Translations under genes and position numbers: made by a program
The notes under the pieces: model-generated
The model's database searches: none
What the model was told of the DNA's origin: nothing
The model's input: the letters and a program-made list of their open reading frames with translations, nothing else
Source: Mastigamoeba balamuthi
Lineage: Eukaryota > Evosea > Mastigamoebida > Mastigamoebidae
Reading direction: 5' to 3'
DNA length: 46,726 bases
Assembly: GCA_902651635.1 (NCBI GenBank)
Contig: CACRSC010001924.1
Coordinates: 1-46,726 of the forward strand
Shown: positions 1 to 9,086 of the stretch, one piece after another
Layout of the letters: each line of letters begins with the position of its first letter
Position numbering within the stretch: position 1 is the first letter of the stretch

Positions 1-226
1 CGCACTCCGCGCGGCGGGCCTCGTCCTGGGCCTCCCTGCGCTGGGCGCGGGCGGCAGAGAGGACCTTCTTGGCGATGCGCTCGGGCAGCTCCGCCGACGT
101 CTTGGCCGCCGCTGCTGCCGCCAGCTCCGCCGCGTCGGCGTCGGCAGAGGCCGCGCTGCTGACGTAGGGCGTCGAGCGGATGGTCTTCTTGCGCGCCTTG
201 AGCGCCTTGCGGTCCTCCTTGCCCAT
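1..226 (-). CDS. N-terminus of a lysine/alanine-rich protein (partial)
   Basis: An open frame runs from an ATG at 226 off the left edge. The first 15 or so residues are very basic (MGKEDRKALKARKK), followed by an Ala-rich stretch and a charged helical segment rich in Arg, Ala and Glu near residues 50-75. Codon choice is GC-rich and typical of the window. The basic start suggests a nucleolar or RNA-associated protein, but no domain is visible in the 75 residues present, so I assign no function. Several GATATC-like motifs lie just upstream (245-312), where its promoter should be. Confidence 0.5.
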   Translation of the reverse strand, partial: MGKEDRKALKARKKTIRSTPYVSSAASADADAAELAAAAAAKTSAELPERIAKKVLSAARAQRREAQDEARRAEC

Positions 227-439
227 TCGCCACGCGCAGGCTGTGCAGATATCCAGATACTGGGGCGCAGATATCCAGCCCGATGATGTCATCTCCCGGG
301 GTTAGATATCTACTGCACACAGGCAGCGGATCGTGCGGAGGGGACGTCCTCCCCGGTTGAGTTATTCCGGCTATCGCTGCCGTGCATAAGGGCCACATCC
401 CCTGTGCGCGAAGGGGCTGTGAGGATCAGGGCACTCTCT

Positions 440-3400
440 TTGTTCGCATCTGCAAATCTGCCTCTGAAAGAAACCGTGGGACAAAACCCAAAACCCTAAA
501 TGGCTAAGAAGTGAAAAATCATGAGAGAAGGATCATTCTGGTTCGTACATAGAAAGTGAGTGGGAAAGAATGAGACCTACTCTCATAAATTAATAGAAAT
601 CTCTTACAAACCCGTTTCAGTTGATTGTTCTAGCCTTTCGCTTCTGAAATCAGACTTTGTAAACGAAAAAAAAGCCATCTGATCATAAGAAACCTATGCA
701 AATTGAGTGTTTGAAATTTTAAAAAAACGAACAGTTCAGGGTCTCTTAAGAATCAAATCTGATGAGTAAACCCAAAGAGTAGTATTAGCAACTAATCTGT
801 GTAAAATGACTTGCTCTCTGGCAAACAAATGGTTCTTGTAATTCCCAAGCTGAATTTGTTCTAGTACCCAGTGTGAAAGGAAATGGCAAATTCTCTTGGT
901 GTTTTACTAAAGGAAGTTACAGGTAACCTTATGAAAACCTCTTATTATGGTAGCCAGACATCCATAGCCCACAGAGTACAGGTCATGATATAGGGTGATC
1001 TGAACCATGATTAATACCAGACCTGGAGGTCGTTTCTGGCTCCAGAGCACCACATTAGCAGCAGTGACCCAGGTGATCATTTCTGCCACCACTAGGAAGA
1101 AAATCTGTTTGTATACATGACCTGCAAGAGCCCTGTGAGACAGAGTCTGACGTCATGCCATCTGGTCTATTTTTGAATAACACCATAAAATATGTAAGAG
1201 ATATCTGGCTCAGAGGGCTCAGAGCTGAGATGATATCCTTTCACGTTTTATATACTATTTCTATTATTCATCATAGAATTATATATCTTCTTGTATAAGA
1301 AGTACAGGAACTGATTCCTGGTACCTGACAATCTGATTTCAGAAAGAAAACACATAACTCGAGCAATTCACTTCTTATAATATCTTCAACAATGAATCAG
1401 AGTACAGTCTGAAAAACTAAATAATGTGTTTACTATTCAGTAGAAAATTGCATATTAGGCTTGGGCCAAAGGGTACAACTCAGGACCAATGGCTTGTCAT
1501 ACAAGAAGCTTGGAAGGCTTATATGTGGGACTGGCTTGATGAAATGAATCACTTATATTATGATAAAGCCCATAGATACACCATTCCAGGAGATACACCC
1601 AAAACACCTTTCAAAATCTTCTACAGCTTAAGCACCCCTGAACAACCATCAGGCATAGAAGGGGCTGAGAAGTACAAGAACCATCCAAGAAGGGAATGAA
1701 AGTACAGATAACCTCTGGTATCAAGTAACAATGCTTAATCATGTTGATTGGATGGGTTTTTGGTGAGTAGGTTGGTTGGGCTTTTGGAAGTATAGCAATT
1801 ACAGCAATGTAATGCATATATAGCAAATAATGTGCCAGTCGAGCAAAATGCGTTTTATGCACATGCAGCGCATGTCACGATTGGTTCGATGTGACATTCT
1901 CATTTTTCTCGGTTTTTCACTGAAAAATGATCGGAGCAATGATGTTCATACGCACTTAGCCTGATTTTTTCTGATACTTAAAAACACTCTCTTGTCTCCC
2001 TAGCATCTCCCGTTCTCTACCATGCATGTCTGCGGCTCCTCCTTCTGCCCCTCAGCCCTGCCTGTGCACGCTGTGCTGCTGTCTCCTGCTGGGCAGCACG
2101 GCCATGGAAAAGCAACAGCCTCCACACACTGATATGAGCTGTCACTGAGTACAGAGCTATGCTGTACAGCCCAAAAAATAAATGGGAGCCAATGGACCAG
2201 CAGCTGTATGCCTGGGCACTGCTAGTCATCTGGTGTGACTTCAAGGACCTCAAGGTATGTGCTTCCTCCCCTGCCCCCTTCCTCCCTTCCTCTTGAGTCT
2301 CCCCTTAATTCCCATGCCCCCTTTTCCCCCTTAATTCCCCCTTGTTTTTCCCTTCACTGACGTTTGTGTCCCCTTTCCCTGCAGAACCACCACAATTCAT
2401 GGTAGGCGGGCAAGAAAGACTTGCCCATTCCCAAAATGACTAAGTCCCAGATGAGACACATCGTGAAGGAGTGGGGCGGGGTACGTCCTGCCCTCCTCTT
2501 GCCCTCTCACTATTTTACGGGGTTTTTCCCTGATTATAACAGGTTTTTCCCCCTGCTGCCCCATTAGCACCTGCAGCAGCAGCACCAATAGAAGTCAGTG
2601 GTAGTGCTGTTGCTGCTATCATCAATGCCCTTCATATCTTACTGACAGGCTCTGAATGTGACATACAAACATACCAGTCCATCCTTAAACCTTCGGCCCC
2701 GAGAAGATAAGAAGCCTAGACCTTCATTCCCAGCAGAGAACCCAACAAGAAAATGAGCAGCTATCAGTGAGCCCATAGACCACAAACATACAAAAAGAAG
2801 ATTGAAACAGCATTATGGAACCTGCCAGGGGCCATTGAAGACAATTTGATTAATAGTGGCACGAGGCAATCAGTAAACATGATGCATTTTTCCAGGGTGC
2901 AAGATTCACATAAGATTCAGGCCCAGTCAAAACAATCTGTGCTATACTACTTGAAAGAAGATAAAAGACCACTTGGCTGTGGTCAATCAGCTTGCAGTGA
3001 CGCTCTTCTGGCTCTCTCAAATATTAAAATAATTTTGATGCAGTTCATCAACATACAGATGAGTAACCTAGGACCCTCCTGGCAGCTTTGCTGAACGAAC
3101 TCCTCCAGGTAATTAGTCACTGGTTGCAGCCTGGGCTTGATGTTGTTGTAACGTTGCTGATGATACAGAGGCCTCTATATCATCCCGAAGAGCATCATGA
3201 GTGCCCTGTACACGCCCGTGGATACTCTGGGCTCCTCGAAATGAAGAAATCAACAACAGGGGCTCACAGAGAGCGGACCTGATTAACCATCAGGCACGAG
3301 AGACCCAGCAGCGGGCCGAGAATGACAGTGGCAACCGCGAGCACGACAGTGCTCATGTGGAGGACCCGCACCTTGTTGGTTTTGCTGGTTCTTGCCATCA

Positions 3401-3600
3401 CATTGAGAGGATTGAGTGCTGTTTCCAACGAGTGGACGAGTACATACAACTGGCGGAAAAGCTTGTGTTAGTCCATTGCCTCGATTGCTCAAACTGAGAA
3501 TCCTTGATCAGTTCTTTCTTCCGTGACTACGGCATCTTCCTCAGTCTTGGGAGAGATTCGAAGACGCCGCAATTGTTCATTTGTTTTTTAAAAGCAGCGC
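440..3600. other. AT-rich, almost gene-free segment of foreign-looking composition
   Basis: This stretch is AT-rich with A/T runs, unlike the GC-rich DNA on both sides. No long coding frame with the window's codon bias is present. Short open frames occur, for example minus 907-1092 (hydrophobic, flanked by a TTCTTCCTAG acceptor-like site and AAG/GTTACC) and plus 1424-1699, but I recognise none of them. At 2,250-2,400 there is a CAAG/GTATGT donor-like site and a C/T-rich tract ending TTTCCCTGCAG, which differ from the GT-R-C-G introns elsewhere. It could be an AT-rich intergenic island, a decayed mobile element, or a chimeric assembly join or contaminant. I cannot decide from sequence alone. 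Confidence 0.55.
3100..3497 (-). pseudogene. Possible exon or gene remnant with one membrane helix
   Basis: On the minus strand a frame of about 60 codons ending at 3264 reads through a hydrophobic segment (TVVLAVATVILGPLLGLSCL) typical of a transmembrane helix. It is preceded by a CTAAC branch-like motif and a TTTTCCGCCAG acceptor. After its stop, another helical open stretch continues toward 3100 in a different frame. Splicing could join these, but I find no start codon and no recognisable family, and a competing 98-codon plus-strand frame (3201-3497) overlaps it. It may be an exon of an AT-rich gene, a remnant or chance. Confidence 0.2.
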
Positions 3601-3624
3601 TGTTTAAAATACATCTCTGCTTCT

Positions 3625-4233
3625 ATGCGCGCCGTCGTCCGCACCACAGACGGGCCCATCGGCAGGCGCTACTACGTCCTGCGGTCGTGTGCTCGCGGAT
3701 CGGATCCCACCCCCGAGCACACGGCCCAGTCGCTCAGCAGGTCGCGCCTCTACGACGAGCCCGGCCTCGTCTCCCTCACAGAGGCGAACCTCCTGCTCAT
3801 CAACGAGGACACCAACACCGGCATCACCGTCGTCTTCGTGGCCCTCGATGCCCACAGGTCCATCGGGGGCCAGCCGGGCGGCTTCCTCAAGACGATCAAG
3901 ACGCGCACGCGCACCGCGTTTGTGCACCAGTCGGGTGCGGACGCCGCTTTTCACTCTGCCGGACCCGATTGGCGCCTCGCGCTTGGCCTGACGATTTCCG
4001 GCGCACTCACCGCGGCACAGAGATCGGTGAGAACCAGGAGTACTGGGACGAGCAGCTGCTGTGGCTCACCCGCCAGCGTGCGCGCGTCCCCCGCGACTTA
4101 TCGCGCTATCGGCGTTTTTCTCAACACTCGGGGGCGGTCCGCAGTGGGAGTGCCGGTCACGTTTGAGGAGAGAGTGCCAAAGCCTCCCTCGGGGCCCAAG
4201 AGGGGCCGCGCGGCGCTGGGGCAGCCCTTTTAG
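3625..4233 (+). CDS. Tandem conserved protein, copy 1 (unknown family)
   Basis: Three exons encode about 150 residues. Exon 1 starts at the ATG at 3625 (MRAVVRTTDGPIGRRYYVLR) and runs to a G/GTGCGG donor near 3946. Exon 2 is short, bounded by a GGCACAG acceptor near 4020 and a C/GTGCGC donor near 4077, and encodes a Trp-rich EYWDEQLLWLTRQ segment. Exon 3 starts after a TCCGCAG acceptor and ends at TAG 4231-4233 with a basic Pro/Lys/Arg tail. The same junctions and phases recur in the two copies downstream, which strongly supports the model. Exon 1 is compact and looks globular, with no signal peptide or membrane segment. I recognise no family. It is the left member of a head-to-tail array of three. 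Confidence 0.7.
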   Translation: MRAVVRTTDGPIGRRYYVLRSCARGSDPTPEHTAQSLSRSRLYDEPGLVSLTEANLLLINEDTNTGITVVFVALDAHRSIGGQPGGFLKTIKTRTRTAFVHQSGADAAFHSAGPDWRLALGLTISGALTAAQRSVRTRSTGTSSCCGSPASVRASPATYRAIGVFLNTRGRSAVGVPVTFEERVPKPPSGPKRGRAALGQPF

Positions 4234-5415
4234 CTCCGCCCGGGCGACGCCGAAACTCCGAAGCGCACTTGGAAGAAGACGACAAGGCAAACACGCACTC
4301 AAACATACACAGAGACGGAAAAAGACACATTGGCGCGTCCGCACGGACAGATCGGCGCCAGCCGGCCCAGGAAGTCGCCCCCCGTGTCTCCCGCCCCAGG
4401 TTTCTTTGCTGCCCGGGGAGGAGGGAAGGTTCCCGAGGGTCGGACGCTGCCGGGGCCGGGAAGCGGACTGCTTTCGGCAAAATCCGTGATATCATTTGAA
4501 CAGATGATTCAGGAGTGAACCCGAACGGAAGAGCCGCGGGATAGTTCTAGCGCATACCCCCGCGACAATATTTCATACTCGTATGCGCGCTCTTTTGCGT
4601 TGTTGCGGTTTCTCTGAACACAGGCCCCGCCAAGTTCGATTTCCTATGCAGATAAAAGCCCGCGCAGGCGAGGGCATACCAGCAGGCCAAGATGATCGCA
4701 AACCGGCGAGCGCGAACCTAGTGAGTGAATTAAATAAACAATAGCGGTTGTGCGGATAATGAAGATTCGTTCAATTGATATTGAGTGCGAGATATTTGAC
4801 CAACAAAATCTGCTCCTTGGGAACCGCGCCTGTGACAATTTGCCGTTGCGGAAGCTGGGTCCCAGTGCGACCTTGACGACAGCCCTGTCAATGACCCTGA
4901 TGACGTGAAGGCGGCCGGCCCGTCCCCCAAGTTGAGCCAGAAGAGCAGATCCGGATCGCGTGTTCAGGTGAGGCGCTTGTGGAGATGCAAGGAGGCTGCC
5001 CCTGTTGCCTGCTGCCCCTCCGCCTACTGTGTCCCCTCTCCCGCGACAGAGACGATGGCTCAGAACACGAGAATCGGTTAGCGATGACGGCCCCAGTTTT
5101 GATTGGCTGTGCCTTGTGGGTTTTGGTTTGCCAGCACGCTGTCTTGACCCGTGGATTCCTCCTTGGATTGGAGAGACCCAGCACCGCATCTCGATCTGCC
5201 GCGAACATGCTGAGCTGGTTGAGTATGGTGCAGCGTTGCTTACGCGCAGTCGGGATCTGCGAGCTGCGACAGAGGCGTTGTGCTGAAGAAGAGGTCGAGA
5301 ACGATCGTACGAGATGTCGCAGTGTGCCACAGAATTTCTGGTCCTCTGATTTCTGCCCCACCTTTCCCGCTGCTGGTTTGGACTTGGGGCTAAAGATTGT
5401 CCCCACTGCTCTCTG
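4234..5415 (+). other. Intergenic spacer between tandem copies 1 and 2
   Basis: I see no convincing gene. The stretch at 4,550-4,900 is less GC-rich and contains a GAGATATTTG motif near 4,790. Open frames here lack an ATG-started, splice-bounded structure. Homology to the tandem genes resumes at the copy 2 ATG at 5416, so the duplicated unit looks restricted mainly to the transcribed part. Confidence 0.4.
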
Positions 5416-6061
5416 ATGCGTGCGATTGTTCACACCACAGACGGGCCCATCGGCAGGCGCTACTACGTCCTGCGGTCCTGCACCCGCGGCTCCGACCCCA
5501 CCCCCGAGCACACGGCCCAGTCGCTCAGCAGGTCGCGCCTCTACGACGAGCCCGGCCTCGTCTCCCTCACAGAGGCGAACCTCCTGCTCATCAACGAGGA
5601 CACCAACACCGGCGCCACCGTCGTCTTCGTGGCCCTCGACGCCCACAGGACCATAGGGGGCCAGCCGGGCGGCTTCCTCAAGACGATCAAGACGCGCACG
5701 CGCACCGCGTTTGTGCACCAGTCGGGTGCGTTCACAACCACCGCGTAACTTTCTCCCAACCTCGATAAGCGCCTTGGGCTTGGCCTGACGACATCCGACG
5801 CGCGCCCACTGGGAGCAGAGATAGGCGAGAGCCAGGGGTACTGGGACGAGCAGCTGCTGTGGCTCACCCGCCAGCGTGCGTTTTATCCCCCTATCGGCCT
5901 TTTACTCGGCTTAAAGAGGGGACCGCGCAGTTGGCGTACCGGTCTCGTTCGAGGAGAGAACGCCTAAGGCTCCTTCGGCGCCCAAGAGAACACGAGCTCC
6001 GAGGTCTCCTCTGGCCCCTGCGCAAGGCCCCGGGTTTCCCGGCGTCCAGAGACGCACATAG
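5416..6061 (+). CDS. Tandem conserved protein, copy 2 (unknown family)
   Basis: This has the same three-exon architecture as copy 1. Exon 1 begins MRAIVHTTDGPIGRRYYVLR and is almost identical to copy 1 to its end at a G/GTGCGT donor near 5727. Exon 2 follows a TGGGAGCAG acceptor near 5818 and ends at C/GTGCGT near 5876. Exon 3 follows a CCGCGCAG acceptor and starts LGVPVSFEERTPKAP. Its tail is longer than in copy 1, rich in Pro, Ala and Arg, and stops at TAG 6059-6061. Exons are far more conserved than introns, which indicates selection on the protein. Function unknown. Confidence 0.7.
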
Positions 6062-7196
6062 CGGCGCCCGGAAGGAATGGCTGACAAAGTAAAAAAAAAA
6101 CACAGAATACAAAGTCCAGCGGAGGTACGTGTCTCAGGGACGCGCGACGCCTGCCAATAGCGCCTCTCACTCGCGGGGGTGTCGGGGTGTGGGTGTACTG
6201 CGCACCGATCGGGCAGGCGTGCAAGTTGAGGGCGCGGTACGAGGAACATCGAGGAGCATCACTCCCGGAAGCCGACATGCCGGAAAAGACCGATACAATT
6301 GCGGATTTGCTGGCTTTGAAGATCGCTTCGGGTGCTGGCGCACACGTGTGGGGCGAACGCGTCGAACCCGACGCAACGAATTTGAACTGACGATTGGGGG
6401 CCGTTCCTTCCTTGCTTGGGGGCTGCACTGCATTTCCCCCGTTGTGGAAAATAACCTGCACTGCAAATGCAGTTCGCAGTTGCGACCCTCCGCCGCGGCC
6501 TCGCCGCCCGTGTGCGCACAGGTTCCAGCGAGGGGTATTGCACAGGCCGTGGCCGTCCTCGCTCGGAAGCGAGACAATTGATTGGCCACCGTCGAATTCA
6601 ACAGTTGATATCCAAATTCGGCCATCTGTGGGCACCGACGCCCGTTGCTGCCGCGCCAGGCGGCTGCAGGAGAGGCGCGAAGGGTAGTGAAGCTCTTGTA
6701 CCGGGCTGCTCGCCAGGGGCTGTGGCAGGGAGGGGGGATCACCGCGGAATGCATGGATGGCATTGTGGTTGGCCGGTGTCTCTGCCTCTTCGCCTCTGCG
6801 CCCGCTGGATCTCAGCCGGCGGGGCTTGCAGGCGAGAAGAGGAAGAGGCTTCCACAGGGCGTGCACCGAGGAACCTCTGTCGAAGGCCATTATGCTATGC
6901 CATTGCGGGCATAAAGACAGCAATCGCCTGTGCCGAGGAAGCGCGGAAGGATCAGAGAACACAAGGGCGGGGCCCACCGCTGTTTGGTGCACTGCCGAGC
7001 GGAGATCTTCGTTTCTCTGCAGTTGCCTGCACTCTGGAGGGGGGGCGCGCCCAGGCACCCGCACGTGGGAGCACCCTCGCCCTGGCCAGCTCCGTGTGTG
7101 AGCCGCCCGTTGCACCCGTTTTTTCTCTGCCCGCCCGGCGTCGTTGTTGTCGTGGATCCTTTTTTACTGTCGCTATTAGCTCCCTCGGCCCCCCCA
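6062..7196 (+). other. Intergenic spacer between tandem copies 2 and 3
   Basis: Long open frames cross this stretch on both strands but have no domain, no consistent splice structure and no start context, so I read them as chance frames in GC-rich DNA. A short inverted repeat is visible near 6,427 and 6,463 (ACTGCATTT and AAATGCAGT). A pyrimidine-rich tract precedes the copy 3 ATG. Confidence 0.4.
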
Positions 7197-7825
7197 ATGC
7201 GCGCCGTCGTCCGCACTGCAGACGGGCCCGTCGGCAGGCGCTACTACGTCCTGAGGTCCTGCACGCGCGGCTCGGACCCCACGCCCACGCACGCGGCCCA
7301 GACGCTCAGCCGGTCGCGGCTTTACGACGAGTCGGGGCTCGTCTCGCTGGCAGAGGCGAACCTCCTGCTCATCAACGAGGACGCGGCCACCGGCACCGCC
7401 ATCGTCTTCGTGGCCCTCGACGCCCACAAGACTATCGGGGGTCAGCAGGGCGGCTTCCTCAAGACCATCAAGACGCGCACGCGCACCGCGTTTGTGCACC
7501 AGTCGGGTCCGCTGCTTTTTTGCCTCGGGGTTTCCCGCGCACGCGCTGACCCTGCGCGCCGCCCCGCGCGCGGCAACAGAGGTGGGCGAGAACCAGGGGT
7601 ACTGGGACGAGCAGCTGCTGTGGCTCACCCGCCAGCGTGCGCTCGGGGCCGCTATCGGCGTTTTTCTCACGATTTTGTCCGCCCTTCGCAGTGGGCGTCC
7701 CCGTGTCGTTTGTGGAGCGCACGCCCAAGCTCCCCGCGACGCCCAAGAGGTCCCGCGGCCTGGTCCTGCCTCCCCTGAGGTTACCGCACGAGCCCGGATT
7801 TCCCGGCGACCAGCAGCTCCTGTGA
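7197..7825 (+). CDS. Tandem conserved protein, copy 3 (unknown family)
   Basis: The third and most divergent copy uses the same exon plan. Exon 1 starts at the ATG at 7197 (MRAVVRTADGPVGRRYYVLR) and ends at a G/GTCCGC donor near 7506. Exon 2 follows a GGCAACAG acceptor near 7580 and carries the same YWDEQLLWLTRQ segment before a C/GTGCGC donor near 7638. Exon 3 follows a CCTTCGCAG acceptor, starts LGVPVSFVERTPKLP and ends at TGA 7823-7825. Substitutions are mostly conservative in exon 1, while the C-terminal tail differs in length and sequence from copies 1 and 2. No known domain is recognised. Confidence 0.7.
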
Positions 7826-9086
7826 GAGCCCGCGCGGCGGGTGCGGCGTCGTGTTTGAATTCTTTAGAAAGGAAAAGAGCAGAAAGCCATCGGTTTTTCG
7901 AGACGTCTTTCGCCGCTTGTCTCGGTCGCAAGCGCACGGCACGTCACACAAGATACGGAAGGGGCCGGAGTAGAGGCAGGGCGAGGATCGCGGAGGGGGA
8001 AAGGGACGCACAGCAGCTTTATTTGTGCTGTTGAACTGAATTCGCACAATGGCAAAGTGGGTCGGCGATTTCGAGAAGCCGCACTGAGACCCTCTGACGT
8101 GTCTGCACACAGGCCACGCCAGCGCCCTCGGAGTGCGCGGGATGCACTCTCTGCTGCCCTCTGGCGGCCCCTGGGTGGCGCAGTGTGTTGGCTGTGCTCA
8201 GTTTTCCTCTGCCCCCTGAGCACCGTATCTGGGGTGAAAGTCGAGGAGAAAGATCGATCCGCAAATACAACTGCGGGACACTGGCAAAGGCACAGGGGGC
8301 CTCGGGGCCTCCGTTCCCGCGCCGTCTTGCCTGCCTCGGCGTCCTGGGGCGCGCGCCACGGAGCTCCTGGCCGGTGTTCCCGACACAATTGATTGCGGGG
8401 TGCTCCACTCGCGTGCAGCGGCCCTGCTTTTCCCCTGCTGCTGAATTCGCTCGCCTGTCGCCGCAACCGCCGACACCCACAGGGCACGCGAACACTCCCT
8501 CCCAGCAGCAACCGCAGCAGCAACAAAAGCAGCCCCGTGCGTCTGTGTGCATGCGGCGAGGTGCTGCTGGGCGGCTGCGTGTGGCGGCAGGAGGAGGTGT
8601 CGGGCGACTACAGGCAGCGTGTAACACTCCCCTTTGCTGCTCTCCAACAGCAGCAGCCCGTTCTTCTGCGTGCATGCGGCGTGTGTTGCTGAGAAGGAGG
8701 AGGCAGCGTGAACCACTGCCCTCCAGCAGCAGCCCTCGTCTGTGCGTATGTGGCGAGTGTCGACGGGCTGCGTGTGGCGGCAGCAGGAGGAGTCGGGCGA
8801 CTGCAGGCAGCCTGGAAGTGTATCACTCCCCTCCCAGCAGCAGCCCGTCATCTGTGTGCGTGTGGCGAGGTGCTGCTGGCAGCAGAAGGAGTCGGGCGAC
8901 TGCAGGCAGCGTGGACCTCCTCTCCCAGCAGCAGCAGAACCGCGTCTGAGTGGTGCATGTGGCGAGTGTTTCTGAGCGGCTTGCGTGTGTGGCAGGAGGT
9001 GGAAGAGTCGAGCGTGACTGCAGGCGGCGTGTGTGGGTGCGCCAGCCCCGTGGGCCCCGGGTGCTGGGGGGAAGGGCGCGTGCTGC
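7826..9086 (+). other. Intergenic region between tandem array and RhoGAP gene
   Basis: This lies between the plus-strand array and the minus-strand RhoGAP gene, which converge on it. Overlapping open frames on both strands show no coding signature. The right half is occupied by a degenerate minisatellite, listed separately. Confidence 0.4.
8500..9030. repeat. Degenerate minisatellite, about five units of 75-140 bp
   Basis: A complex unit recurs about five times, starting near 8,506, 8,648, 8,724, 8,835 and 8,923. Each unit has a CCCAGCAGCAGC-type start, then TCTGTGTGCGTGTGGCGAG, then CTGCTGG, and most end in GTCGGGCGACTGCAGGCAGC. Units vary in length and differ by substitutions and indels. 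It is probably noncoding, because the frames shift between units. Confidence 0.6.

Noticed and set aside
483-505. Telomere-like AAACCCAAAACCCTAAA
   Set aside because: Only one imperfect copy is present, with no array. It is probably chance in AT-rich DNA, though its position near the left compositional boundary was noted.
2000-2780. Possible transposon- or retroelement-like exons in the AT-rich island
   Set aside because: Short donor- and acceptor-flanked open stretches exist, but no reverse transcriptase, integrase, transposase, terminal repeat or target-site duplication could be identified.
6467-7549. 360-codon plus-strand frame overlapping the spacer and tandem copy 3
   Set aside because: It reads copy 3 in the wrong frame, and its upstream part has no conserved counterpart before copies 1 or 2.
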